DNA from: Glaciecola siphonariae
GTDB lineage: Bacteria > Pseudomonadota > Gammaproteobacteria > Enterobacterales > Alteromonadaceae
DNA length: 64,000 bases
Direction: 5' to 3'
Assembly (NCBI RefSeq): GCF_042652645.1
Contig: NZ_JBHSGU010000002.1
Coordinates: 124,001 to 188,000 of the forward strand
The translations under genes were made by a program, and so were the position numbers. Under the pieces are notes generated by a model, which ran no database searches, was not told the DNA's origin, and saw nothing but the letters and a program-made list of their open reading frames with translations. Below are positions 34,915 through 43,239 of this stretch, one piece after another. Each line of letters starts with the position of its first letter. Position 1 is the first letter of the stretch.

Positions 34915-35124
34915 TTACTTTGAATATTTAAGCTCAACGCTTAAACCAAGCGTGTCTAGCACCATAAATACTTTATTCATTTGCACACTGGGTTTGCCTT
35001 GTTCAAGTTGACTTATAAAATTCAAACTCACGCCGCTTAAATTTGCTAGCTCTGTTTGCGTCAATGATTGAGATTTACGCTCTTCTCTAATTTTCATACC
35101 GATTGACTGTAAGGCCGGATTCAT
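34915..35124 (-). CDS. hipB: HipB-like helix-turn-helix antitoxin
   Basis: 69-residue XRE-type DNA-binding protein: LTQTELANLSGVSLNFISQLEQGKPSVQMNKVFMVLDTLGL. Directly upstream of hipA on the same strand, it should bind both HipA and the operon operators. Two related palindromes lie upstream at 35190-35207 and 35251-35268. Confidence 0.9.
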   Translation of the reverse strand: MNPALQSIGMKIREERKSQSLTQTELANLSGVSLNFISQLEQGKPSVQMNKVFMVLDTLGLSVELKYSK

Positions 35125-35189
35125 TGTTGTTCCTATGAACGACGGAATTTAATGGAAATTATCATACTGAAATTGAATTTTAAACAAAA

Positions 35190-35207
35190 TTCGCACATTC
35201 GAGTGAA
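35190..35207. promoter_or_regulatory. Candidate HipB operator, proximal
   Basis: TTCGCAC-N4-GAGTGAA, an imperfect 7-4-7 palindrome 66 bases upstream of hipB. It resembles the distal site in both half-sites. Confidence 0.5.
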
Positions 35208-35250
35208 TATTGAGGTAAAGGTGTTGATTCTGCATAGTTGCCATACTGAA

Positions 35251-35268
35251 TTCACACTATCGTGCGAA
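35251..35268. promoter_or_regulatory. Candidate HipB operator, distal
   Basis: TTCACAC-N4-GTGCGAA, 7-bp arms with one mismatch. Its centre is 61 bases from that of the proximal site. CATACTGAA precedes it and also occurs at 35163-35171, suggesting a duplicated regulatory segment. Confidence 0.5.
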
Positions 35269-35417
35269 ATTGTGAGCGTAAAGGCAAATGTCGGGAATGC
35301 ACAGAATTAATCGCAAGCAAAGATAAATTAGGCAACAAACACCACTATTTAATGCTTGCGCTTGTGCGTTTTCTCTATGTTTCGCGTAATAATTCTTTTT
35401 AAGAGATAGGAAACAAC

Positions 35418-35825
35418 ATGCTTGAGTTTATTCAGTTGCTCTTAGTTGCCATAGTGATAGGGGGAATGGTCACTTTTCAAATCTTGTTTGCGCCGCTGGT
35501 GTTTATTAAGTTGCCTAACGATGTAGCCCGGCCTTTTATCAGAAAGTTTTTTCCTTTTTACTATTTGTATTTTGGCATATTGAGTCTGGCGCTCGTGGTA
35601 ATTTCATTCGCGTTGCTGAGTCAAAACTACGGAATATGGATTTGTGTCATGCATATTGCTTTGGCAATTGGTTTTATCCTGTCGCGACAAGTGTTTATGC
35701 CTCTAGCGAACAAAGCAACAGACGAGGGAAGGAAGCCTGACTTCGACCGCTATCACAGAATTACAGTGTTGATTAACACTCTTCAATTGATGTCGATGAT
35801 AGGTGTCTTGTGGTTAATCAGCTAG
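35418..35825 (+). CDS. DUF4149-like membrane protein
   Basis: 135 residues, four predicted membrane segments (LLLVAIVIGGMVTF, YLYFGILSLALVVISFAL, WICVMHIALAIGFIL, LMSMIGVLWLI), with FAPLVF and a FHRYH-like DFDRYHRIT loop before the last helix. The pattern fits the TMEM205/DUF4149 family of unknown function. Monocistronic, with GATAGGA before the ATG. Confidence 0.72.
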   Translation: MLEFIQLLLVAIVIGGMVTFQILFAPLVFIKLPNDVARPFIRKFFPFYYLYFGILSLALVVISFALLSQNYGIWICVMHIALAIGFILSRQVFMPLANKATDEGRKPDFDRYHRITVLINTLQLMSMIGVLWLIS

Positions 35826-35892
35826 CGTTAATGATGGCGAGATTGACTATTCTGACTGAGTAAAATAGCAGAGACTAAAAGGAGTTTGCCTT

Positions 35893-36237
35893 TTGAGCAC
35901 GCGCAATACGGCAGATTTAATCCAAGAATATCTCCATCTCACGCGCGATGCGATGCCTGCTCTTGCGAAGCAAAGAAACGCCGAGCAAGGTAGGGAGGGA
36001 AACGCGCAATGGCCTGTTCAGCATGACCATTGCTTTCAGCGAATTGTGCTGGACAACATTTGTGGCGGCGCATGGTACGACTATATCAAAGCACCAGCAT
36101 ATCAACATTTAAGCCCTACTCAGGCAGACGCTGCTGTACGTTTATGCCATCAGATAATAGGGGGCGAGGCAGATTTAAAACAATTAAACGAACGCTCGTT
36201 TAAGTGGCGTCAAAAGCAATATCGATTTTCTTTTTAA
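35893..36237 (+). CDS. Conserved hypothetical cytoplasmic protein
   Basis: 114 residues from TTG 35893 with GGAG 8 bases upstream. Contains QHDHCFQRIVLDNICGGAWYDYIKAPAY and a terminal WRQKQYRFSF. I recall similar short proteins in Shewanella and Vibrio genomes, sometimes mislabelled as acetyltransferases, but no acetyl-CoA motif is visible. No function assigned. Confidence 0.65.
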   Translation: MSTRNTADLIQEYLHLTRDAMPALAKQRNAEQGREGNAQWPVQHDHCFQRIVLDNICGGAWYDYIKAPAYQHLSPTQADAAVRLCHQIIGGEADLKQLNERSFKWRQKQYRFSF

Positions 36238-36334
36238 AGCGAAAGACTCTAAAGAACATCCTAACCCTCCTTATCCATCGTGTAATAAATATGTAAATTT
36301 AAAGACATAAAAGCAACATTAATTGTTCACATTA

Positions 36335-36352
36335 CTGTCTGCAAATTGTCAT
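36335..36352 (+). promoter_or_regulatory. Pho box upstream of phoX
   Basis: CTGTCTG-CAAA-TTGTCAT: two 7-base direct repeats in PhoB spacing, matching the CTGTCAT consensus at 5 and 6 positions, 90 bases before the phoX start. A further TTGTTCA at 36323-36329 is about one turn upstream. Confidence 0.65.
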
Positions 36353-36442
36353 TTTTTACCTTCAATCTAAACCCCGTATGGATGTGCAGTAATTGTTCAT
36401 GCCCCACAATTATACAATTAACTGAATAAACGGGACTTAGTA

Positions 36443-38377
36443 ATGTTGAAACAGGCCGAAAATATTATCGACAATGCACAATTGCATGACGACAAAGAAG
36501 ATGTTGCTTCAAATGACTCTGGAAATCGTCCTTTTACGGACGTATTGAATAAAAATATATCTAGACGCTCTGTTCTTGCGGGAAGCGTAACCGCCGCCGC
36601 TGCAGGTTTTTTTGCACCCGCAGTAAGTGCGAGCCTCGGTGGCATGAGCCGTAACAACGACAGAATCAATCGTGAATTAGTTGGATTTAAACCTGTTGCG
36701 ATAAGCGATGTTGCTGATGTACGCATGCCGACAATATCTGAAGACTATGAATATCAATCTTTTATTCCATGGGGCACGCCCATTGAGCCGGGTATCACCA
36801 ACGAATATGCAGGCGACCCCAACACTCGTCCCACATCTGCCGAAGCAGAGCTGCAAGTAGGCATTGGTCATGATGGAATGTGGTTTTTTCCTATCGATTT
36901 TGACTTACAAATGCAATATGGCCGTCGCTATCGAGCAAGAAGCGATGAGGGTATGTTGTGTATCAATCATGAATTCGGCAGGAACTCACATGTTCTTGGA
37001 AAATCTGGGCCAGAAAGCCTAGAAGACGTAAGATTGTCGCAACACGTACATGGTGTGTCTGTGCTGCGTATCAAAGAACATTTTGATGGCTGGCGGGTAG
37101 AGTCTAGCCCCAACGCAAGACGCATTACGGTAAACACGCCGGTTGAATTTTCAGGACCAGCGGCAAGCTCTTCACTCTTACAAAATCCAGCGGGGAATAT
37201 GCCGCTAGGCACGGTGAACAACTGTGGATCGGGCCCTACTCCGTGGGGCACTTACCTTACCTGTGAAGAAAACTTTAACGGGTATTTCGGGTCATCAACG
37301 ATGAGCAGTGACGAATTCAACGCAGCAAGAACAGAAGAGCAAGCGCGTTATGGCTTTGACTTTGACGGTTTCGGCTATGGCTGGCACTTCTTTGACCAAC
37401 GCTTTGATCTCACCGACCCTAACTACGTGAATGAACAAAACCGTTTCGGCTGGATTGTAGAAATTGACCCATTCGATGGCACTAAAAAGCCAGTTAAACG
37501 CACTGCGATGGGCCGTTTTAAACACGAAGCCGTTGCCATTGCCGAAAGCGCTGACGGTCGTATTGCCGCTTACATGGGTGATGATCAACGCTTTGACTAT
37601 TGCTACAAGTATGTATCTAATGAGCCATGGAGAGACGTCATTGAGCGCGGCGACAGCCCTTTAGACGACGGCAAGTTATTTGTGGCTAGGTATAACGACG
37701 ACGGTACCGGTGAGTGGTTAGAATTAAGTATCAACAATCCACTGTTAGCAGAGCGTTTCAGCGATCAGGCTGAGCTACTTATATACGCTCGGGTAGCGGC
37801 TGATATTTTAGGCGCAACGCCAATGGACAGACCTGAATGGACCACAATCGGTAAAAACGGCGAAGTATATTGGACGCTAACAAACAATTCGCAGCGCCAG
37901 CTTGCCAACGCTGCTAATCCTCAAACACCAAATAGCGATGGCCATATTATTCGCACCACAGACGCGGGCGATCATATGGGTAATACCTTCACTTGGGAGA
38001 TATTTTTACTAGCAGCGGATACGCGCGGTACAGAGGGTGTGTTTACCGACCCTGATTTGGCTTGGTCTGACGCAAGTGGTCGCTTATTTATTGGAACTGA
38101 CGGCGGTCAGCCTGACGGCCTGCAAGACCAACTTACCGTGATTGATACCAACAAAGAAAGGCCTGAAGCTAAGCGTTTGCTAGTTGGCGTAGCAAATGAT
38201 GAGGTAACGGGCTTCACTGCAACGCCAGATAGACGCACCGCGTTTGTGAATTTGCAACATCCTGGTGATGGCGATCCATCTAGAACGAACTTTCCTGCCG
38301 CACCAGATGGCGTCACGATCCCTCGCGACTCAACCTTGGTGCTGCGTCGCAAAAACGGCGCTGTGATTGGTTCGTAA
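36443..38377 (+). CDS. phoX: PhoX-family alkaline phosphatase (Tat substrate)
   Basis: 644 residues with a Tat signal: SRRSVLAG at 40-47 then an Ala-rich stretch and VSA cleavage region near 63. Mature features of the PhoX/DUF839 family: GMLCINHEFG, GVSVLRI, NNCGSGPTPWGTYLTCEENFNGYF (the CGxGxTPWGTWLTCEE-like cofactor region), KHEAVAI, YMGDDQRFDYCYKYVS. PhoX is a calcium/iron phosphomonoesterase used by marine bacteria to win phosphate from organic esters. The Pho box upstream and tatABC directly downstream fit folded export under phosphate starvation. Confidence 0.93.
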   Translation: MLKQAENIIDNAQLHDDKEDVASNDSGNRPFTDVLNKNISRRSVLAGSVTAAAAGFFAPAVSASLGGMSRNNDRINRELVGFKPVAISDVADVRMPTISEDYEYQSFIPWGTPIEPGITNEYAGDPNTRPTSAEAELQVGIGHDGMWFFPIDFDLQMQYGRRYRARSDEGMLCINHEFGRNSHVLGKSGPESLEDVRLSQHVHGVSVLRIKEHFDGWRVESSPNARRITVNTPVEFSGPAASSSLLQNPAGNMPLGTVNNCGSGPTPWGTYLTCEENFNGYFGSSTMSSDEFNAARTEEQARYGFDFDGFGYGWHFFDQRFDLTDPNYVNEQNRFGWIVEIDPFDGTKKPVKRTAMGRFKHEAVAIAESADGRIAAYMGDDQRFDYCYKYVSNEPWRDVIERGDSPLDDGKLFVARYNDDGTGEWLELSINNPLLAERFSDQAELLIYARVAADILGATPMDRPEWTTIGKNGEVYWTLTNNSQRQLANAANPQTPNSDGHIIRTTDAGDHMGNTFTWEIFLLAADTRGTEGVFTDPDLAWSDASGRLFIGTDGGQPDGLQDQLTVIDTNKERPEAKRLLVGVANDEVTGFTATPDRRTAFVNLQHPGDGDPSRTNFPAAPDGVTIPRDSTLVLRRKNGAVIGS

Positions 38378-38393
38378 TTATTGCAGCAATATC

Positions 38394-38419
38394 CACGCCC
38401 AACCACTAGGTTGAGCGTG
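38394..38419 (+). other. Stable hairpin between phoX and tatA
   Basis: CACGC-C-CAACC pairs with GGTTG-A-GCGTG around an ACTA loop (11 positions, one mismatch). It has no T-run, so it may protect or process the phoX message and let part of transcription reach tatABC. Confidence 0.65.
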
Positions 38420-38447
38420 CATTCTTACTTTAATAAAGGAATTCATT

Positions 38448-38723
38448 ATGGGCATAAGCGCATGGCAAATACTGGTGTTACTGTTAATTGTAGTCTTACT
38501 TTTTGGTACAAAAAAACTGCGAAACATCGGTGCTGACTTAGGCGAAGCGGTTAAAGGCTTTAAATCAGGCATGGACGATAAACACGAAGCACAAGACAAG
38601 CACGCACAAACAGTTGCACAGCCAGAGATGCTTGAGGATAAACCTAAGCAAAGTATACATGACAATGACGTTAACGCAGATGCGGCTTACACAGATACCA
38701 ATGCCACTGGCACAAGGGTTTAG
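38448..38723 (+). CDS. tatA: Sec-independent translocase subunit TatA
   Basis: 91 residues: short N-terminal membrane helix (WQILVLLLIVVLLFG), hinge GTKKLRNIGADLGEAVKGFKSGM amphipathic helix, then an acidic tail. Forms the variable pore of the Tat system. AAGGA precedes the ATG. First gene of tatABC, 70 bases after phoX. Confidence 0.96.
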   Translation: MGISAWQILVLLLIVVLLFGTKKLRNIGADLGEAVKGFKSGMDDKHEAQDKHAQTVAQPEMLEDKPKQSIHDNDVNADAAYTDTNATGTRV

Positions 38724-38731
38724 AACACGTC

Positions 38732-39091
38732 ATGCCTTTTGATATTGGTTTTATTGAACTGTGCATTTTGCTAGTGGTTGCTCTAATTGTGCTCGGTCCT
38801 GACAAGTTCCCCGTCGCTGCCAGACAATTGAGCAAGTGGTTTGGCGGTATTCGCAGGAATGTTAATTCACTCACGTCTGAATTTAATCGCGAATTGGAGA
38901 TGGATGAATTGCGAAGACAGGTAGATGCACAAAAACAGCAATTAAAAGCCGCTGTATTTTTAGGCGAAAACGAGAACGAGAACGAAAACGAGAGCGTGAA
39001 CACACACGAGAAAGCACCAACAGACGCCGCTTTGACAACAAGTGCAAAGACTGACTTAGCGACGAGTAGCGCTTTTAAAAACGAACAATAA
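38732..39091 (+). CDS. tatB: Sec-independent translocase subunit TatB
   Basis: 119 residues with MPFDIGFIELCILLVVALIVLGPDKFP, the TatB membrane helix and Gly-Pro hinge, and a long amphipathic helix (RQLSKWFGGIRRNVNSL). The tail contains a Glu-Asn repeat encoded by five hexanucleotides at 38965-38994. TatB and TatC form the receptor for twin-arginine signals. Confidence 0.95.
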   Translation: MPFDIGFIELCILLVVALIVLGPDKFPVAARQLSKWFGGIRRNVNSLTSEFNRELEMDELRRQVDAQKQQLKAAVFLGENENENENESVNTHEKAPTDAALTTSAKTDLATSSAFKNEQ

Positions 39092-39108
39092 ACTTGGGTG
39101 TATCAAAA

Positions 39109-39900
39109 ATGGCAACGAACACAAGCAAGGCTTATAGCAAAAATGAAATGCCTTTGTTGGCGCATTTAATCGAACTGCGCACACGTATGATAAAAGCCGT
39201 ATTGGCTGTGCTATTGTTATTTGCTGCCTTGATTGCTTTTGCCAATGACATTTACCTTATTTTAGTGAAGCCTTTAATGGAGCAGCTTCCAGAAAACAGT
39301 GAAATGGTGGCAACAGGTCTAATCGACCCGTTTTTTACGCCCTTTAAATTAGTCCTTATTCTGTCGTTCTTTCTAGCCATTCCCGTGATTTTGCATCAAC
39401 TATGGGCGTTTATCGCGCCTGGATTATACAAGCGTGAACAAAAAACCGGCCGTGCTATTTTGCTCAGCAGTATATTGCTCTTTTACTCAGGTATGGTGTT
39501 TTGTTACTACGTGGTGTTTCCGCTGATGTTTCAGTTTTTCCCGTCTGTCGTGCCCGAGGGCATACGCTATATCCCCGACATGACCAACAGCCTGAACATC
39601 ATGATAAAACTCTTTTTCGCTTTTGGTTTGGCTTTTGAGGTCCCTATTTTTACGGTGGTGGCTGTGTTGAGCGGAGCGACTACGATAGAAAAACTTCAAC
39701 AAAGCCGGGCCTACATTATTGTGGCAGCCTTTGCGATTGGCATGCTATTAACGCCACCCGATATGATTTCTCAAACGCTACTTGCCGTGCCCATGTGGTT
39801 GTTATTTGAAATCGGACTTATTTTTGCTCGCTGGTTCAAAATCGAACAACAAGCCACTAAAGCCTCTCACAAAGCGCCTAGCTCAACCATGGCGGAATAG
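39109..39900 (+). CDS. tatC: Sec-independent translocase subunit TatC
   Basis: 263 residues from ATG 39109; a TTG at 39094 would add five. Six membrane segments; the family signatures PLLAHLIELRTRM, QLWAFIAPGLYKREQ, FGLAFEVPIF and TPPDMISQTLLAVPMWLLFE are present, including the two glutamates that bind the signal peptide. Serves PhoX and probably the GMC/small-subunit complex at 15.4-17.7 kb. Confidence 0.97.
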   Translation: MATNTSKAYSKNEMPLLAHLIELRTRMIKAVLAVLLLFAALIAFANDIYLILVKPLMEQLPENSEMVATGLIDPFFTPFKLVLILSFFLAIPVILHQLWAFIAPGLYKREQKTGRAILLSSILLFYSGMVFCYYVVFPLMFQFFPSVVPEGIRYIPDMTNSLNIMIKLFFAFGLAFEVPIFTVVAVLSGATTIEKLQQSRAYIIVAAFAIGMLLTPPDMISQTLLAVPMWLLFEIGLIFARWFKIEQQATKASHKAPSSTMAE

Positions 39901-39946
39901 AGGCGGTGAAGAATTTAAGCGCTAGCGGTAAAAAAACAGCATCATT

Positions 39947-39982
39947 TTAAATCGTTAAATGGCAGTAGATTTAACGGTTTAA
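39947..39982 (+). terminator. Long hairpin after tatC
   Basis: A 14-bp stem (TTAAATCGTTAAAT with ATTTAACGGTTTAA, one G-T pair) and an 8-base loop, 46 bases after tatC. The stem is AT-rich and lacks a T-run, so termination is likely partial. Confidence 0.5.
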
Positions 39983-40099
39983 TGTGTAAGCGAAGTTGTG
40001 TCGTGTTGGACGATATTGCTTCATTTGTACTAAGTAAGGCGTGTTAAATACTCGCAACTTACATCAACCTGAAATCACGTAAACAACATGGAATTAACT

Positions 40100-40666
40100 A
40101 TGAAAAAACAAAGTTTTATTGCGACGATATTGCTCTTTTTATCTTTACAAGCGAATGCAGTGATCATCTCGCTTGATGGACAAGAGGCTGATGGCGCTGC
40201 GTTCAATGTTTTAAATGTAACTAACACCAACTCAAACGAAGTATTGGAGATTAGCTATAACTTTATGTATGAGGCGCTTGACCCTTCTTGGGCAACTGAT
40301 TTAATCGTGGAAATTGCGCATTTAACTAGCGGCACTTTTTTTCAAATTGGAAATGCGGGATTCAGCTGCACAGATTTTGGTGTTGAGTGCGAAGCTGACT
40401 TAGGTTTTCTTGACCAATCAGGCATCTTTTCTGCTTCGGGAATAATATCCTTAGATGTAGGCACCATTTTAGATGGTTCTGGTGATTGGGAAGTAGCGAT
40501 TGGCGACAGCTTTGACGACAATGGCGTTGACGGTGTCTTTTTAGCTGGCTCTTTTATTGAAATCACGCAAGGCATAAGAGCGGTAGAGGCCAGTAGCCCG
40601 GCAACTTTACTACTACTCTCGCTTACTGCATTGGCTTTATTTGCAGGCAGAAAACGCGTTCTTTAA
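40100..40666 (+). CDS. Exported protein with PEP-CTERM-like C-terminal sorting tail
   Basis: 188 residues from ATG 40100 (GGA 7 bases upstream) with a Sec signal peptide MKKQSFIATILLFLSLQANA. The mature region is acidic, Gly/Asp-rich and probably beta-sheet, without a known domain. The C terminus EASSPATLLLLSL-ALALFAGRKR has the plan of PEP-CTERM signals (short motif, hydrophobic helix, basic end) with SSPA in place of PEP, a form I associate with Alteromonadales. No exosortase gene is in the window. Own terminator follows. Confidence 0.72.
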   Translation: MKKQSFIATILLFLSLQANAVIISLDGQEADGAAFNVLNVTNTNSNEVLEISYNFMYEALDPSWATDLIVEIAHLTSGTFFQIGNAGFSCTDFGVECEADLGFLDQSGIFSASGIISLDVGTILDGSGDWEVAIGDSFDDNGVDGVFLAGSFIEITQGIRAVEASSPATLLLLSLTALALFAGRKRVL

Positions 40667-40695
40667 TACAAAGTTAAAGGCTTTAATTTGTAAAT

Positions 40696-40725
40696 AGGCA
40701 AGGTCGTAATGATTTTGCCTTTTTT
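40696..40725 (+). terminator. Rho-independent terminator after the PEP-CTERM-like gene
   Basis: AGGCAA and TTGCCT form the stem base with a G-rich/T-rich extension, followed by a run of six T residues within 60 bases of the stop. Confidence 0.75.
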
Positions 40726-40798
40726 CTATTTGCTTAAGCCATAATACTTTAATTAATACCTTCGGTTACCTTCACCTACACGGCGAGTATCACTAGTC

Positions 40799-41722
40799 TC
40801 AGCACGCATCGGAAAATTTAATTGTTCCAGATGTCTGATTAATAATAATCGATATATTTTCGGTAATAGTGATTTGTCGCACTTGTTGCTCACTCGCATT
40901 GTCAAATGAAATACTCTGCAGAGACGACGCAGATTGTTCTTTTCGTTCGCTTAAACGATAAGTAAATCCATCAGCAGGACCTATGAACATATCAGCTTCG
41001 GGCTCTTTATATTCTAAGGCTTTGAACCACTTACGGTAATACCTTAATTCGCTGGCGTTTAAGCATAAGTGAAGCCCAGTGAAGTCTTTCAATACTTTGT
41101 TTTTTCTCGCGGCGCTTTTATCGGCAAGATATGATTTGCGAGTGATGTCATGCTCTGAGCTTCCCCATTTCATATAATCGAAGTACTCGCGCTTATATTC
41201 CATAACCCAATGTGTTAACAAAAAATCGTCAGATAGGCCGTCATTACTAAAAAATAGATAATCAAACCAAGGAATCGTTTCTTTATTTTCTAGCGTTTTG
41301 TTTCTCGTAAAAGCGTTTACCGAATAGCGGGCCTCAAGTTTGTCGCTTAGTGTTGAGAGCTGACCGGCGAAATCAACACTAAACGCAATTCCCGAAAGGC
41401 CCTCCTCAGCGTTAGACATGACAGCTTTTAATCCTACAGGCTCAAAAAATTCGACATAGCTTTGCTCGCCATATAAATACAGGCCAGTCCATTGCTGACC
41501 GTCAGCGCCTGTGGTGCGTTTTTCACTCGCAGCAAAAGTATCTTGAATGAAACTTGAATTTTTAAGTGCGGCAAAATCGTCTGGGCTAAGCACGTGAAAC
41601 ATATGATTGAATGCGACGGGGCTGCTGATTTGTTGAGAGTTGCTGTTAACACTTTTTTCAGAATCGCTGCATGCGAATAAAAAAGCTATCGATAAAATTG
41701 ACACTAGGTAGAAAAACTTCAT
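40799..41722 (-). CDS. Lipoprotein, DUF5829-like
   Basis: 307 residues from ATG 41722 with GGAT upstream; the frame is open to 41770. Lipobox LFAC at residues 15-18. The sequence FNHMFHVLSPDDFAALKNSSFIQDTFAASEKRTT...TGLYLYGEQSYVEFFEP resembles the DUF5829 pattern (glyoxalase-like beta strands for small-molecule binding). No catalytic residues can be named. Monocistronic and convergent with the preceding gene. Confidence 0.65.
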   Translation of the reverse strand: MKFFYLVSILSIAFLFACSDSEKSVNSNSQQISSPVAFNHMFHVLSPDDFAALKNSSFIQDTFAASEKRTTGADGQQWTGLYLYGEQSYVEFFEPVGLKAVMSNAEEGLSGIAFSVDFAGQLSTLSDKLEARYSVNAFTRNKTLENKETIPWFDYLFFSNDGLSDDFLLTHWVMEYKREYFDYMKWGSSEHDITRKSYLADKSAARKNKVLKDFTGLHLCLNASELRYYRKWFKALEYKEPEADMFIGPADGFTYRLSERKEQSASSLQSISFDNASEQQVRQITITENISIIINQTSGTIKFSDAC

Positions 41723-41929
41723 GCTGCTATCCGGTATAAGCATTGAATGCGTTTGTTGATTAAAATACACGATACTTTAAAAGTATAGTGATGTTGAACA
41801 TTTGTTTTTATGCCTCGCTACTATAATGCTAATGTCGTGGTATAAGCTTTTTTAAAGCTCGCCACTGTCGCTCGAGTCCTTACATCAATGTTAGGTTAAC
41901 GTGCTTAAGGCCTAAACTAGGATCATCAA

Positions 41930-42355
41930 ATGCAACCTACAGACACAATGAATTTTACGATAACGACTACTTATGCGGTGTTTTTAGTAGCGCTATTGAT
42001 CATATTAACATTCAGGGTAATCGACTTAAGAGGAAGTCCTGCCACTAAATGGCTTCATGGAAAAGGCCGAAAGGTGAGCGATGAGCAACTTCAGCGCGCC
42101 ATTCGTGGTCATGGAAATTTATGTGAATATTTACCTGTATTTTTAATAATGTTGATGTTAGGGGAGGTGAATGGACTCGCAGTTGAAGCCCTGCACGCAT
42201 GCGGCATAAGCTTTACGCTTGGGCGTTATATGCATGGCTTGGGTTTTGGTTTTGTCGGCTTTAGCCCAGTGCTGCGCATAGGGGGAATGGTTTTTACGCT
42301 ATTGGCTATGATGGGCATGTTTGCAGGTTTGTGTTACGTCTTGCTAGCAGCTTAA
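41930..42355 (+). CDS. MAPEG-family membrane protein
   Basis: 141 residues with four membrane segments and the MAPEG signature RAIRGHGNLCEYLPVFLIML (Arg, His-Gly-Asn, Glu-Tyr) that binds glutathione in eukaryotic relatives. Bacterial members are mostly uncharacterised, some with glutathione transferase or peroxidase activity. Stands alone and converges on the TetR gene. Confidence 0.88.
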   Translation: MQPTDTMNFTITTTYAVFLVALLIILTFRVIDLRGSPATKWLHGKGRKVSDEQLQRAIRGHGNLCEYLPVFLIMLMLGEVNGLAVEALHACGISFTLGRYMHGLGFGFVGFSPVLRIGGMVFTLLAMMGMFAGLCYVLLAA

Positions 42356-42422
42356 TTTTATTAGGTAAATGATAAAAGAGAACTAAAAAAAGAGAACGAC
42401 AAAAGAAAGCAATAATCGACAT

Positions 42423-43076
42423 TCAAGCCTGTTCGTCACTTAGGTCGAATAACAATGCTATACAGGTCTCTACATGTTGCTCAATTACCTCATCAGTCTT
42501 AGCAGATTTACCTGTTATAAGTTCAAACTCTGGTCCAAGGATAAACGGTGCGCCAACCGCCGCCGCGAGAATATACTTTGCATGCATTTTATCAACCTTC
42601 TTTAGGGTGCCGGCGGCTTGTGCCTGTTCGATAATATGTAGTATTAATTCGCTTTGTTTACGCTGGTGTGTATCAACCAGCCATGTAAGGCGAGAACTCG
42701 CTTGCATACCCTCCAAAAATGTCAGCCTTAAATATTCCGGAGCACTTGCAGTCGCATTTATATAGCCGGTCAGTAGTGCGCGTAAATAAGCCTTACCCTG
42801 CAAACCAGATATCTCAGAAAGCATGAGCGACACTGCGGTGTTCAGTGCATTAAATACATCATCTACACACTCACGCCACAGCAGCTCCTTGCTTTTGAAA
42901 TGGTAAACAATAAGCGGCACTTTAACGCCAGCAGCTTTTGCGATATCGCTTAAAGATGTTCCAGCAAAACCTATACTGAAAAACTGATCGCTTGCTGCAT
43001 CCTTTATTGCTTGTTGAGTTAATAACTTAGCCTTTTCTCTGGCGTTATTTCCTTTAGAAGATTGCATTTTGTTCAT
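42423..43076 (-). CDS. TetR/AcrR-family regulator
   Basis: 217 residues. The N-terminal HTH reads KDAASDQFFSIGFAGTSLSDIAKAAGVKVPLIVYHFKSKELLW, followed by an all-helical ligand domain. It is divergent from the fatty acid hydroxylase gene at 43240; an 18-bp palindrome in the gap is its probable operator. By position it controls the hydroxylase, TonB-receptor and following genes. Confidence 0.92.
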   Translation of the reverse strand: MNKMQSSKGNNAREKAKLLTQQAIKDAASDQFFSIGFAGTSLSDIAKAAGVKVPLIVYHFKSKELLWRECVDDVFNALNTAVSLMLSEISGLQGKAYLRALLTGYINATASAPEYLRLTFLEGMQASSRLTWLVDTHQRKQSELILHIIEQAQAAGTLKKVDKMHAKYILAAAVGAPFILGPEFELITGKSAKTDEVIEQHVETCIALLFDLSDEQA

Positions 43077-43111
43077 AGTGTTAGTGTGCTGTCCAGTCTA
43101 ATAAATTTTAT

Positions 43112-43129
43112 TGACAAACCAGTTAGTCA
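43112..43129. promoter_or_regulatory. TetR-type operator in the 43.1-kb divergent region
   Basis: TGACAAACCAGTTAGTCA is symmetric at 14 of 18 positions (TGAC-AAC / GTT-GTCA) and overlaps a TTGACA -35 box at 43111-43116 facing the hydroxylase gene. Confidence 0.7.
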
Positions 43130-43239
43130 GTGAAAAAATCAAGCTAGATTGTAACGACCTATTAACAAATTAGCAAAGACTGTAACAATTACTGCTTATG
43201 CAACTCCAAATTATTTATCTTCACTAAAGGGCGAAACAA

